Assembly (NCBI GenBank): GCA_013398175.1 | Contig: VZRZ01005967.1 | Coordinates: 1,688,620-1,752,619 of the forward strand | Source of the DNA: Climacteris rufus | Lineage: Eukaryota; Chordata; Aves; Passeriformes; Climacteridae | Direction: 5' to 3' | Length of the DNA stretch: 64,000 nt | In this document: one piece after another, positions 39,434-52,060 of the stretch | Layout: each line of letters opens with the position of its first letter | Position numbering within the stretch: position 1 is the first letter of the stretch | The notes under the pieces: model-generated | The model's input: the letters and a program-made list of their open reading frames with translations, nothing else | What the model was told of the DNA's origin: nothing | Databases searched by the model: none | Position numbers and translations under genes: made by a program

Positions 39434-40529
39434 ATGGTGGGCACTCCTTTGAGAGCAAAGGCTGCAGCTCCAGCTGGGGAGTCTGTGCTATCTACCCCAG
39501 CAATTCACCAGTGCTTTCACCCAGATGGAGGTCCTGCAGGGAGAGGCTGCAGTGCAGACCTCAGACTGCAGGAAGTGCACAGACCTTTCTCCAGGGTCCA
39601 GGACAGGCAGCAGACCTATCTGAAGAAGGTGTACCTAGGTGAAGTGCCTTCTGAAACAGGTGGCTGAGCTGCAGGAGGTGGTGAGAAGGCTGTCAGCGAG
39701 GCTGAAGGAGTTAAATAGCTGGTTCTAAGTACAAGCTGCAATGGAACCGCAGCCCACAGTCAAACAGTCAAAACTCCCCCACTGGCACACATAGAAGAGA
39801 GGGGGACCAATAATGCAGAAGAATGGAAGCTTACAATGGCAAGAACCTGCAGAAGTAAGAGGCTTCCCCAAAAGCCTGAGATACCATTGCAGAACTGCTT
39901 CACTGCTTTGCAAAGTGAACAGGGAAGAGAGAGATTAGAATCAGGCGAGATTCTGGAGCTGAGCAAGGTAGCCCCATCTGCCCTCCATGTAGCTGACAAC
40001 CAGCACAAATAAGTAAAGACGATGGGCAATAACAGTAGGTGACTCTTCTGAGAGGTACCAGGCACTGACTTGCTGCCCTGCCCTGCCCTGACACTCTCTA
40101 AAGGTGAGTTGCTTACTGAGGAACCATATCTGGGATGTCACCAAGAGACTACTAAACCTCGCACAGCCCACTGACTATTGCCTGCTGCTGTTCTTTCTTG
40201 TGGGTGCCAGCAATACAGCCAGGAGAAGCCTGAGGAGCAGCAAAGATTACAGAACCCTGGGAGGGGCACTAAGGGTCTCTGGAGCATAGATAGTTTTTTC
40301 ATCAATACTTCTGGTCAAAAGGAATGTGTTTGAAAGGGTCAGTTGAATCTGGCTAATCAACAAATATTTATAGGACTGTTGCCACATCCAAAAGTTCAGC
40401 TACTTAGACCGTGGAGCTTGCTTTGAGAAACCTGTTCTGCTGGGTACAGATGGAGACCATCTGTCAAAGAAAGGGAAAGGATTATTTGGTCATAGGCTTG
40501 CTGAGCTGGTGAAGAGGGTTTTAAATTAA
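39434..40529 (+). pseudogene. CR1 ORF1 relic with SGNH-esterase domain
   Basis: CR1 ORF1 encodes an RNA-binding protein whose C-terminal half is an SGNH-hydrolase-type esterase domain. Around 39660-39725 the DNA translates to Leu- and Glu-rich coiled-coil-like sequence. At 40104-40289 an open frame contains 'DVTKRLLNLAQPTDY' and 'LVGASNTARRSLRS', the family block that normally carries the Gly-x-Asn motif. At 40395-40529 a second, separate frame contains 'DRGACFEKPVLLGTDGDHLS' and ends in TAA. This supplies the Asp-x-x-His-like site (DGDH) of the catalytic set. The domain is thus split over two frames with lost sequence between them. It is a dead copy. The start at 39434 is only a convenient limit, since the true N terminus is not preserved. 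Confidence 0.75.
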
Positions 40530-40714
40530 AATTGCTGGGGTAAGGGAGCCTCAATCCATCCCATTCCTACCAGTTTGATGCCCAAATGAGATGCCCAGAG
40601 GCTGAAGAGGGTTTGCAGGTCATCAGGAGAGCACCTGAAGAGCAGCACAAAGGAATTCCAGCCACTCAGCCAGTAAGGTAACTTCACTGGGGTGCCAATT
40701 CAAATGCCTCTATG

Positions 40715-41375
40715 CAAAAGCACACAGCATGGGGAATAAACAAGAGGAATTACAGATGTGCACATGCCTGCAGGGCTATGACCTTGTTAGTATCGTGGAG
40801 ACGTGGTGGGATGGCTTCTATGACTGGAGTGTTGGAATGGAAGGATCCAGGATCTTTAGGATGGGCAAGCAGGGGAGATGAAAAGGCAGTGTCGCCCTCT
40901 ATGTCAATGACCAGCTGGAGTGCACAGACTTTCAACTGCAGATGGATGAGGAGCCAACTGAGGGTGTATGGGTGAGGATTAAAGGTAGAGCAGGGACAGG
41001 TGTTGTTATAATGGGGGTCTACTACAGACCACACAACCAGGAAGACCAAGAAGATGAGGCCCTCTGTAGACAGGAGATGGAAGCAACCTCGTGCACAAGC
41101 CCAGAGCCTCTAGGGGGACTTCAACCACCGGATATCTGGGAGGGGAGGACAACACAACAGGGCATAAGCAATCTGGAAGGTTCCTGGAATGTTCTGAGTG
41201 CTTCCTTCTCGCAGGGATAGAGGAGCCAGAAAGGAGAGGTGTTGTGCTGGACCTTGTTCTCACCAACAAGGAGGGGCTGGTGGGGAATGTGAAGCTCAGT
41301 GACAGACTTGGATGCAATGAATATAAAATGGTGCAGTTCAAGATCCTCAGGGCAATGAGAAGACCATCTAATGAA
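40715..41375 (+). pseudogene. CR1 ORF2 endonuclease relic
   Basis: ORF2 of CR1 begins with an apurinic-type (APE) endonuclease that nicks target DNA for primed reverse transcription. The translated relic shows 'QGYDLVSIVETWWDG' near 40770-40815, whose Glu in ETWW (GAG at 40798-40800) is the metal-binding catalytic residue. It continues with 'VWVRIKGRAGTGVVIMGVYY' at about 40965-41025 and 'DLVLTNKEGLVGNVKL' at about 41250-41297. Frames change at least twice: a TGA follows 'GKQGR' near 40880, and the DFNHPD-type block near 41115 is shifted. After 'FKILRA' the sequence jumps to reverse transcriptase, so the linker region is deleted. Confidence 0.85.
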
Positions 41376-41400
41376 CCTAACGATACACCAGTCCTTGGAA

Positions 41401-41817
41401 TCTGATGAGATGCATCTGCAGGTTCTGTGGCAACTGGTGGGTGAAGTGACTAAGCCACTATTCATCAAATTCAGAAGTTGTGGCAGTGAAATTCCCACTG
41501 ACTGAAAAATGGGAAACATAACCTCCATAAACTCCTCAAAATTAAGAGTAAGGGAACTACATGTCAGTCAGTCTCTCCTCTGTGACCAGCCAGATCGTGA
41601 AACAATCCTGCTGGAAATTATGCTAAGGCACATGAAAAATAAGGAGGTGATTGGTGACAGCCAAAGTAGCTTCCCTAAAAGCAAATTGTGCCTGACAGAT
41701 TTAGTGGCCTTCTGTGATGGGGTTACAGTGTTGATGGAGGGAGGAAGAGCAACTGATGTAATCTACCCAGACTTGTGCAAAGCATTTGACACTGTTTCAC
41801 ATGACATCTTTGTCTAA
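41401..41817 (+). pseudogene. CR1 ORF2 reverse-transcriptase relic, truncated
   Basis: The segment encodes the fingers and palm start of a LINE reverse transcriptase. 'VLWQLVGEVTKPL' lies near 41424 and 'MGNITSI' follows a TGA-broken '(T)D-KMGN' at about 41500. The motif A block 'CKAFDTVSHDI', with its catalytic Asp, lies near 41776-41808. The next bases run directly into the CR1 3' tail, so motif B, the FADD-type motif C and the thumb are missing. Without motif C there is no polymerase activity. Codons are otherwise well conserved relative to the family. Confidence 0.85.
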
Positions 41818-42206
41818 ATCAGAGAGAGAGAGTTGGGGTATTTTGGTCTGAAGAAGAGAAGACTCTGGGAAGACTTTAGAGCAGCCTTCCAGTACCTAAA
41901 GGCAACCTAAAAGAGAGTTGGAAGGCTTTTTTTATAAGGTCATGTAGTGATAGAACAACAGGGAATGGCTTTAAACTAAAAAAGGCTCAGTTTAGATCAG
42001 ATGTTAGGAAGAAATTCTTTATTGTGATGGTGCTGAGGTGCTGGAACAGGTTGCCCAGAGTATCTGTGGGTGCCCCATCCCTGGATCTGTTCAAGGACAG
42101 ATTGGATGGGGCTCTGATCTAGTGGAAGGTGTCCCTGCCCATGGCAGAGGAGTTGGAACTAGGTGATCTTTAAGGTTCTTTCCAACCAAAATCATTCTAT
42201 GATTCT
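41818..42206 (+). repeat. CR1 3' tail of the long element
   Basis: Contains the conserved CR1 3' region: 'ttaggaagaaattcttt', 'aggtgctggaacaggttgcc', 'gccccatccctggatctgtt' and 'ccctgcccatggcagaggag'. It ends in 'atcattctatgattctga', the terminal short repeat recognised by the CR1 enzyme. Plus orientation. Confidence 0.93.
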
Positions 42207-45200
42207 GACCAGATGAAAAATTATCCAAAGTGATTGAGAAAACTCCCCATGACTTTGAGGACCCTAGAATACACAGATGTAAAACAATTCCTATGGCATT
42301 ACAGTACTGGGGGAAGTATGATTTTTGGAAGTTATTTCATAGCTATTATTAGGTTTTTTGTTTTGTTTGTTTCACCTACTCTGATATAAATGCAATAATT
42401 TCCTTTACTACATTTCTGTTAGCAATTGAGTTAAGAACCTGCCACAAATGCCATGCAAATTCAAAACAGTGGATCTGCATTAGTATCCTCACTCTGACAA
42501 TAGATAGCACCAGTACCTCAAAAAAAGTGAACAAAATCAGCCCCACACACCACAGCATGTTTAACAGATGTGCTAAAAATCTGCCAGTGTAAGGTTAAAT
42601 TTGTAAGGTCTATCATCACTGCAAATTGCTCTCCTCACCCAGCCAAATGTCTAGTCTTTCTCTGAATACTTGTTATCAGTCCTGGCTAGATGCAGCTGAA
42701 ATGACTGAGGAAAATGTGCAGCCCTCCTTGCTCTGTGCAACAAGGAAAGCACACATGGCAACAGAGGTGGGCGAAGGGGCTTTGTCACATTTGCTTCCCG
42801 CAAAAATGTATGAAATTTGCACTGAGTTTAGTGTGTCTCAGAAAGAAATACTTCTAATCAGTTTGAACTTCACTTCATTTCAATATCCTGCAGGTATCCT
42901 TTGACAACGTGGTGTTTGTTCTTTCTCTTTTATATGATGAAAACTTAGTCCTGGCTACCATTTTTACTATACTCATTACTGTCATATTGCTTCTTGTTGA
43001 CCACCTGTATAAAACCACCAGTCCCAAACTCATGTTTTCCCTATTTTGACATCTCTCCATTCCTCAAATCACATTTAGTAAGTCAGACCAGGGCCTTGGA
43101 TTGCCCTTGGAAACACAGCTCAGCACCCAAAGACTGGTTCCTTTACTGCTCTGAGTAATTGGCAACCACCACCTCAAAAAATACAGGTGTCAGGTAGTCT
43201 TCATAGAGATTTGAGTACATTGCATTTATCTCTTTTGTTGCTTTTATAGTTTCTGATTTTTCTACAGACAATACCAGCCCTTTGCCTTGTCAAAACGTAG
43301 GGAGTCCTGCTACCTTTTTACCCTATCTTATTTTTGTTTCTAAAAGTCTTGATAATCTCTAAAAAACTTGATGCTGTGATATACTCAGCTGGTTTCCATA
43401 TCAGAAATCTAAGGTGAAGATGGAAATAACAGCCATAAAGGTAGGAACACTTTTTAATCAAAGAGGAGAGTAAATACTTTCAAGACAACCCTTTGGTTAA
43501 GGGAAATAATCAGATTTAGTGTGGATACTGCCATTATGAAAGCAATTAATGTATCTGAGAGTCATTTTACTGTTCGCTAACAGGTTTCTGAAAACAAAAT
43601 AAAGATGCTATCTGTCATCCTGTTTATGGCCTCATGGCTACTTTATGTTTAAGATTGATTTTTTTTTTCTTTTTCCCTTCACAAACCAAGCAGTTGATAG
43701 TTTATGCCTGCTGCCAGTAAGAATAAACTGCCACCCACTTTGTTCATGACAGTAGAAATCAACATTAAGCGGAAAGTGGCTGTATAGAGGATAACTGATC
43801 CCTTTCAAGGTTTCTTTACCTTATTTCCAGGTTGGTGCTGAGGGACAAGAAATGGCCTCTTTGGAACAATTGTCACTAATTGACATCCTGTTTGGCAGTC
43901 TAGGGACCGAGGAGAGAGAGAGGCTTGAATAAGCACCGAGTCTGAACTGACCTGCCCTTAGATGTAATTTCTGCAGCAAAAACTGAAACCCTCCTTGAGG
44001 ACATGGAGAAACTCACATTGCAGCAATTTCTGCTATTCTCTGAGCAAAAAAAAGAGGGATGCATATCCTGACAGTTCTATAAATTTATTATACCTCAGTT
44101 CACCAAAAAAATACTCACTAATGCCCTTTCTTGCTGTTCATAAAAAAACCTACAATAAACCAAACTAAAACAAACCAAACCCACACTATAAACATTTATT
44201 AGTCTGTCTCCACATCTTATTCAATGTCCCAGGTTAGTACCTTCCCAGTAGAAGAATACTTTCTTCACACAAATTGTTGAAAAGAATTGTACAAATATCC
44301 AGAGATTTGCTTTTACCACAAGTTTGACCAGATGATTTTATCCGAGATTTCCCTTTTGTTTTAAACAATTAATTCAAACTTTTTCAGAAATTTTCACCAT
44401 CACAATCTAACAATACACTTCTGTCTTTAATCACTCTAAATCCCTATTTTAATGACAATATTAAACTCACCTGTCAGTAATCCCCAGACTCTACATCTGT
44501 TAATGCTTTCTTTTATATTACAGTGCCAGGAAGATTCGACAGTGAACTCTTTCACCTAAAGGTTTCTTAGACCCACAGTGAAAAGACGTCCCCATTCAAA
44601 GACTTACTATCAAAATACACAAGAAGTACTAAAGAAAAAGTTTATATTATTTCAAGGTCATGTAATTGGTTCAAGTCTAAGACAAGAACAGGAAAATGTT
44701 CTGACCACTGTGCCAAACTGCTACATTTTCTGACATTGCCATACTGGACCAGATTTCAAATCTGCAGATGCTTAAAGAGACCCATGTGGAAAGTGAACAG
44801 AAAGTAGTGCAGAGCACAATCACACCAAAATACCTATCACTTCAAAGGCTTTGAGTTATATGAATAATGGAAGTTCTGCAAGTAATTATTGGTATTGTAC
44901 TTCTGCATGTTTTAAACAGGTTTTACTGGTACTTTCTTTCTGTCATTCTTTTCTTTATTAATATATTCATGTTGAAAAATGCTATTACATTATTTTTGTA
45001 AGCACCACTTACTTCATTACCAAGTCTAAGTGACAGCTTTCCATGTGCTCTGGAAATACATACCAAAAGCAAAACTAAAGTCATTCCAAAACTGAAAGAA
45101 AACACCTTGTGAATACAATCTGAATGCAATTGTTTTAGAATAAAAAATTATGCTGTCAGCTTCTTAGATTAATGAAATCTTTCAGAAGACATTAAGAGAG

Positions 45201-48200
45201 AACAATTCAACTACTAATTTCTTATTCACTCTTTAAAACCATTTCTGCCTAGTATCAAATCTTTAAGAAGTAGATATGTCATGCTTTCCAAAATAAATAA
45301 GGTCCTTATAACACTGCACACCAAGTGAAAGTCTCTGGTGGTGGGAGTGTGATGGCCAGAGCAGCTCTCGAGTGGTCAAAAAGGAATGATTCCTTAATAT
45401 TTTCCTTCACATCTCTCTGTTTTCACTACTGATGAATTATAACCTATTTAGTTCAGAAACAAGTCCATACATTTCAATCTCCTTCCTGCACCTCCCACAC
45501 TTCCAATCCTACTACAGCTTTTCTGAGATAAAGGATTATCACTGCATGCAGTGGTCAAGGTATAGTTTGTATAGTTGGGCCTAGCATAGTTTGTAAAATA
45601 GTATAATCATCTTTTCTCTTTTGTTCACATTTGTAAGCATTCAGAATATTTGAGTTATTTTTGACAATAACAGAGCACTGAACTAATATTTTCAAGGAAT
45701 TATCTATTATATCTGATCAAAAAAATCCCACTTATCTGAGATACACAGTTCCTCCAGTCTTAAATATGAAATTTTTCCATTTTCTTCTGTCCCCAGCCTA
45801 TTTAGTCTGTGATATGTTGCCCTACTGCAGCTTGGGAAATGAATAGGAAGTATTTCTTTAAAATTTGTGGAGCTTGACTGTATAATCTTTGACAGAATGG
45901 CTCCTACTGGAAGACACGAGCAGCAAAGTAATTATATATGTGAACAAGGATATCAGAAAGATCTTTACTGCAAACAGAAAAAATGCCACACACATTTACA
46001 ACATTCTGAATAATTACTTGGACAGGAGCATTCATATTCAAATAAACACTCTAAATAAATACAGCAAAACAGAGTAAATGGAAGAATCTGAGGTGTCAAC
46101 AGCTAGCCAGGAGAATAAAAAGCATAAAATCATTGCACAAGTACATACAATGAACAATAGAGGCTTAAAGACCTCAAGATCCATTAATCAGGATGGACAA
46201 TTGTTGATCCTTTGAGCATGTAATGGGATTTTATTTTGTCAGAATAACTTCAGATAAAATGGACACAGGAAATAAACAATGCCGTGTTTTAGGGGTACCA
46301 TCTTTTGCTAACTCCGTTTCAAACCTCTCACCTTTTTCGATTGAATAACACCAAAGCAAATCAGACAGGCTTCCTGGCTCAGGGAATACTGAGCGCATAA
46401 TACTTAATCTTCTGATGTTTTATTAATGGCAATTAACACACGTGGGTTCAGCCATCTGACCTACACATGTGGCTTAAATAACTTTTTCATCCCTACCAGT
46501 ACCTAATAATTACATGAATATCCAGCTTTCTGAGCTTTATCAGTTGCAGAAGGCTCACCTATTTTGTTGGCATCCTAAGTCTGCTAATTGACGTTTTCTG
46601 CCAATACTCTTGGTACTATAAGAGCAGTGCTTAGAGGAGAACATTAATTGCCTAGAAAATAAAGAAGTATTCAATGCAGAGTTGTGCCTTGTGTTGCATA
46701 CAACAGGCCCACAGCTACTTTTTGCTGTCAGTAGTGTATGTGTCCTTTGCAGAACAACGTATTTCACACACAGCAACCAACAGCCTTAGCCTGAAGCAAA
46801 GTAGATGGAAAAGGAGATGGAATTCTGACTCATAAATTTTTTTTATTGACACAAGTTATCACTACTGAGTATTCTGTCTAGTGCAAGAAAGGAGGAGCAT
46901 GAAGGAAGCAATAAATATATTTCTTATTTATTTGTTTCACACCACTACCTTAACAGCTAACAGAAAACAGAATTACTTCAGCTCTGTAGATTTGATAAAT
47001 CAGAAGGTCACCCTTCAAGAACTGTGTTTTCTTAATCAGGACATGAGTCAGTTTGGGAAAAACCCATAGTTGCTCCTGAAACACTGCAAATTGTGTCAAA
47101 ATAAAAAAATGTTAGAAGTGAAAAAACCCATCATTTATCTATTTTCAGGTGCTAGTATTCTATAGCCTATGTTAATATGACATGAAAGCTAAGTATGTCT
47201 TTTTAACTTTTCTGAACTTGAAAGCTTTTCAGACAGCATTTGGTCCTGAAGATACAATGGGCATGGTTTTTACGTGTCACATAGAGTGCAGATTCATACT
47301 CTGAAATTTAGTTGCACACACACTAACACACACATCTTAGACACAAAATTTTAAAATTTGTTCTTCTATATGCTTGTTTATAGGAAAGAAACTGAGGAAA
47401 AAATACTGTGTATTAAAAATATATTACTTAATAATAGAAAAATAATTATGATGGACATACATTGAATATGCTATTATAGTTTGTTCAGCACATATTTTTA
47501 TTATTACCAATCTATAAACTTTACAACCTACTTTTTAAAGGTGTGATCACATATTCTTTCTAATTCAACTTATGATAGAGCTCAAAAACTAGTAAACAAA
47601 GTACCAATGGTTCTGACATTTATTTTCGTGGATAGTAGCAATGCTCCTTATTTTGAGGCAGTATTTACTTTAAGAGTGGTCTTGATAACTTAAGTGGATG
47701 AAGGTAATTATTTCCAGGCATAGTGAGGGTATTTTAAAGTTTTTAAAAGTTAAAATTTGAAGTTAGAAAGAAAGTACAAGCCAGAAGCGTACACTTATGA
47801 AACATTTCTAAATAGCTGGTAATAGTGATCAATCTGTGGTTGGTATAATTCAAAATCATTCAAGTATTTTGAAAAGGAAGCTGACCTTAGATTCTCTTTT
47901 TCTTAATCCTGTGCTGGTTTTTATTTCTATCTTTTTCTTTCACTTGTTTTCCTAGTGTTCTCATATACTTCTGTTTGCATTCATCTGTGTTCAACATCAA
48001 GCAGGGCTTTTTTCCCTCAAAGTCTAATAGGACATATCATATGTTATCATAAATTCCCAGAAAACCCGTAACACCCATGTAGTGTTTTTACAGTGTTATG
48101 GATGACCAAAGCAGCATGGATCAAGCTTTTTTCACTGACCATTTCAGATTTAATAATGGTGTTGCTGACAAGGACATGACTTCTCTTGTTGTTTCTCTTA

Positions 48201-50281
48201 GTGGTTAATATATTTTCCTCTTGTACCTGCAGAAAAATAAATCTGGGGTTTTTGTGATGACCCTTCTTTGGAATAAACAGAACTACAAAAAGATAATTTA
48301 GTTTTTTTACACCTGTCCTTTTTGATAACACAAAGAAATAACTTGTTTCCGGTTTTCCTGAATTTTGTATTCTTGAAAATTCAGAATTCTTGAAAACTCA
48401 GTATTCTTGACATTCATAAACACAGAAATGAAACATGCATTCATTTCAAATGAAACATTTGATCTAGAAAATAGAATTACTTAAAATCTTATGAATTTAC
48501 ACATCAACAAAATCCTCCAGGTTTTAAATAGTTGAGTTCATTATTATTTACGGAACTCTACTAATATCTTAATGTTTTGCATTACATGTAACTTGCAATT
48601 GATGTAAAACAAGAAAATTGGATTTTAAAAAGTCTAAAAAACAATCCTGCTGCAACTCAGATGAGATTAATGGAGTGAAAACAGAGCTTGAGTACTGTAC
48701 AATGTTCAGGGCAAGCTATTATATGACTGTAGTTTTTTGATCAATACTGAAGTGGCCCACCAAATACAGCCCTCTGGCAGAACCATTTTCATGAAGCAGG
48801 GAGGTGCAACACCCCATCAGCAATTCCATTGATTTCATAGTATTGTTCTTGAGATATTCTTTTTCAAAGTTTTAAGGATGTGCCTGCCATGTTTAAATAT
48901 ATTTTCAATATCATATTCTAAATTTGAATCAAGTGTGTTCATCTTAAAGTAGCTGGTTCGGACAGGATCCTCTCAAAAAAACAAAATGTGCACAAAAGTT
49001 AGTTTCCGGCAGCATGCACATTTTTTGAGATACAACTTAGCAATTTTCAAGAAAAGTTAGTTTTCCTTAATACCTCAGTTCGTCAGACCACCTAATTTTG
49101 TGTTTCACAAAGTCGCATGTACCTTATTCACCTCTCACTTATCATTATTTCACAGTATAAGGAATATTTATATGGACAACTTGTGCAGTTTCTAAGGAAA
49201 ATCAGGCTCTATTATTTCAGCTGAAAAAATTAAGTTGGCTGACACTAGTTGTGACTGAAGGCAACCTTTATACTCCTTTTTATTCCGAGTAAAAAAAACC
49301 CAGTATGTATATATTTGCATTGACTTGCAGATATAATGTCAAACTTAGCTATTAAATGAATCCTTCAGCTTTAGAACACTGTTACACAACTTATCATACT
49401 CTACTGGACCCATTCCATTTACCTGATGTATAAATTAAGGCGATGTTGACCTCTCAGGCATGACAGTATCAAATTGCTCTCCAATATATGCATCAAGTTT
49501 CTCGATATTTCACTTTGTTGTGAGTATCCCGAATATCTTAATATTTATTGCAGGATTAGACTTTCTCATTTAAAAGTTTACATTATGGACAAATTCTTAA
49601 CTCATCAAATTTCTGTGTGTATCCTTTTCTATAGGTTGTAAAATTTCTGGAATTTAAAAAAAATATAAAGTTTCAATGTGTGTGTTTGGCTGACAAATTT
49701 GCAATGACTATAATAATCTATAAATATTTGGAGAGTATAAACACCAAGGATAGTAAAAGACTATTTATCACAGTATAATTTTAAGAGGAGAAATTAGTGG
49801 GAGAAATAGAATGAAATTAAGAGAGATAAAATGCTACATAAAGAAGAAAAATCATCTTGACCAAGTAAATTGTTATCCTGTGAAATTGTTTCCTACGGAA
49901 GTTGTTGGACTACTCTTTCCTATGACTTTAAACTAGACTTGAGAAAACATGCTCAAGTGAACAAAAAGGAACAATCATGCTCTAGCAGAGAGAAGAAGCA
50001 GATGACCTAATAGATGTTTTTCATCTTCTTTTTCAGTGACTTTAATTCTTCTTTTCCTTTAGCTGATAAAACACTATAGAAAGGAATGACCTTAAGGAAG
50101 GACTTATTCTGTGTGACTTAATGAAATGAAACAATTGCAGCATTCTGAGCTGCAATTACAATGAGGGCTTGGTGTGGAAATCAGGAACACAGTTTCTTTT
50201 ATGTCAGCCATGAGTAATGGTCTTACCTGGATTGTGGGGAGACAGACTAGCCCAGAAAGAAACATCAGTCTGCATGTGTCC
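42207..50281. other. AT-rich intergenic or intronic DNA, no gene seen
   Basis: About 8 kb, the longest stretch without a recognised element after 3.96-13.4 kb. Frames are under 95 codons and none is protein-like. A 17-bp imperfect tandem repeat of three units lies at 48367-48416. The part from 43800 to 44030 is slightly richer in GC but unassigned. Confidence 0.55.
48367..48416. repeat. 17-bp imperfect tandem triplication
   Basis: Three successive units: GTATTCTTGAAAATTCA, GAATTCTTGAAAACTCA and GTATTCTTGACATTCA (the last is 16 bp). It is a small local duplication without a recognised family. Confidence 0.85.
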
Positions 50282-50766
50282 TGTTTTCGTCTGGATATGA
50301 GCTAATTTTCTTCCTAGCAGTTGGTATAGTGCTGTGATTTTGATTTAAGACCACGTTTTGGTTTTCAGTTTCTTATGCTTCTTTGCCAGGAAGAAGCTGG
50401 AGGCACAAGAATATGAGAGGGGATACAGCCAGGACAGCTGATCCAAACTGGCCAAAGAGATACTCTACACCATATGGCATCACGCTGAATAATAAAACTT
50501 GGGAGGAGTTGGCTGGAGGGTTGGTGCCCCACTGCTTGGGGATCAGCTAGGTATCAGCCAGCAGGTGGTGAGTAATTGCATTGTGCATCACTTGTTTTGG
50601 ATATTCTTTTACCATTATTATTTTTCCTTAATTTTCTGTCCTATTAAACTGCTTTTATATAAACCCCTGAGTTTTACCTTTTTTTATGATCCTGTCCCTC
50701 ATCCCACTGAGGGAGTGAGCCAACGTGTCTGTGGTGTTTAGCTGCCTGCCACATTACACCACAACA
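50282..50766 (+). mobile_element. Solo LTR, sense (TGTTTT...ACAACA type)
   Basis: Starts TGTTTTCGTCTGGATATGAG and ends CACCACAACA. In order it contains the conserved avian LTR blocks 'gctaattttcttcctagcag', 'gccaggacagctgatccaaa', 'caccatatggcatcacgctg', 'gtattaaact'-type ATTAAA at 50643-50648, and 'actgagggagtgagccaacg'. The expected TATA box position holds AATAAAAC (50491-50498), a decayed form. Length is 485 bp. It is the sense counterpart of the antisense LTRs at 26513 and 63632. The flanks do not show a clear target duplication and no internal retroviral DNA follows. Confidence 0.88.
50643..50648 (+). promoter_or_regulatory. ATTAAA poly(A) signal of the 50.3-kb LTR
   Basis: ATTAAA in the context CCTATTAAACTGC, the conserved poly(A) signal context of this LTR group. 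Confidence 0.6.
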
Positions 50767-52060
50767 GCATACTTGGTGAATAGTGTATCACAAGGTACGA
50801 CATGACATCTTGGCTCAGGCATCCATACTGATTGCCCACAGGCTGCTGCTCAATACAAATGGTTGATTACAATATTGAGAGTAATACACTTGTGACATGA
50901 TTATAGGTGAGATCCTACTCACCCAAAGCACTACCATAACTGTTGCTGGATCAGTAACTTTTATTATATTGATACAGCTTAAAAGGCATTTCTACAGGTT
51001 TTTCATGAAGACAATTCCAACACTGGAACCTGCTGGTTGAGAACATTCGAAACATAGTCACTTTCAGTGTAAAGATCAACCGTTTTGCAAATGCATAGTG
51101 ATTCTGTTGCTCGGATATAGGAGAAGAGTGTAATCAAGGTTAGATACCATTGTGGTTGTATTTTGCTCTTGGGAGTAGTTCATCTGCTTGGTCAGATTTC
51201 CATTTTATTGCATTTTTTAAGCGAAGCAGAGATCCTGTGCATACTGTCTCTTTGGAAATGTTTTATACACACACTTATTTTTGGTACAAGAAATGTTTAT
51301 GCAACCCACTAAAGCAGAATATAAAATAGGACTGTTATTATTAATACAGTGTTTGCTGTCACTGTAAAGTTCTCTGAAAATTTAGTAGTAGAAGCAGTCA
51401 AATTAAATAACAAGTTGAATCAGTTTATGAAAACAGATCATCAGCTGAGGCCTTGCTGTAAATTTTGGCTTGTAATTTTCAATACAGGGAATTTGATCGA
51501 TCTGTGTTTGCATTAGTACATAAAGTGGGGTGAGAACCAACCGGCAGACCTGAGGACATTTTTCAGTTTCAAAAATCTCTTCCCTTTCCCTGTTCTCTAG
51601 ACATTCTCTTACTCCTGCTGTTGAATCAAGAGAACCTCTGGGTTTTGCTTGGGAGAACATGGGCTGACACCTCTCTGAATTACGCAAAAGAGTGACTAAA
51701 CTTGAAAAGATCTGTATGTGCCAGAGTTCAAGCCCATGGCCTCATTATTTTAGTGCAGATGCTGCCATACATGCATCTGGGACAGATTTATCTTCTTGTG
51801 GAGTAGAGCCTTAGATCAGATAAATGAAGCTCCACAAGTGTCTATTTCTCTTAATCTATTGTTAAAAGAGCCTAAAAATTAGCTCAAATCTAAAAGTGGG
51901 ATCATACAAATTCCATCTTCATTTAAATTAGAGAAAGCTGTTCTGGAGATAATATCTGTTATGTGAGACTGCAAGCCTCCAGGCCTACCATCCCAGCAGA
52001 ACAATCAAACACACACACAGTACAGAGTAAACTCACAATCGGTATCTGGGCAAGCTGAGG
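50767..52060. other. Intergenic or intronic DNA, no gene seen
   Basis: About 1.3 kb between the LTR and the purine satellite. A 94-codon minus-strand frame at 51403-51687 has no recognised similarity and is not called. Confidence 0.5.

Larger units (their letters stand above)
39040..42206 (+). mobile_element. Long CR1 LINE, sense, internally deleted
   Basis: CR1 is a non-LTR retrotransposon that copies itself by target-primed reverse transcription. This copy preserves the full element order: 5' part (about 39040-39430), ORF1 relic with coiled-coil-like and esterase parts (39434-40529), ORF2 endonuclease (about 40715-41375), a piece of reverse transcriptase (41401-41817), and the 3' untranslated tail ending in the terminal repeat at 42206. 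A complete CR1 is about 4.5 kb, and this is 3.2 kb. The middle of ORF2 and everything after RT motif A are deleted, and frames are broken by stops and shifts, so it is inactive. The 5' boundary is approximate. No target duplication is expected for CR1. Confidence 0.9.

Noticed and set aside
39076..41528. Minus-strand frames of up to 135 codons
   Set aside because: They are antisense shadows of the sense CR1, whose plus-strand relics match the ORF1 and ORF2 families.
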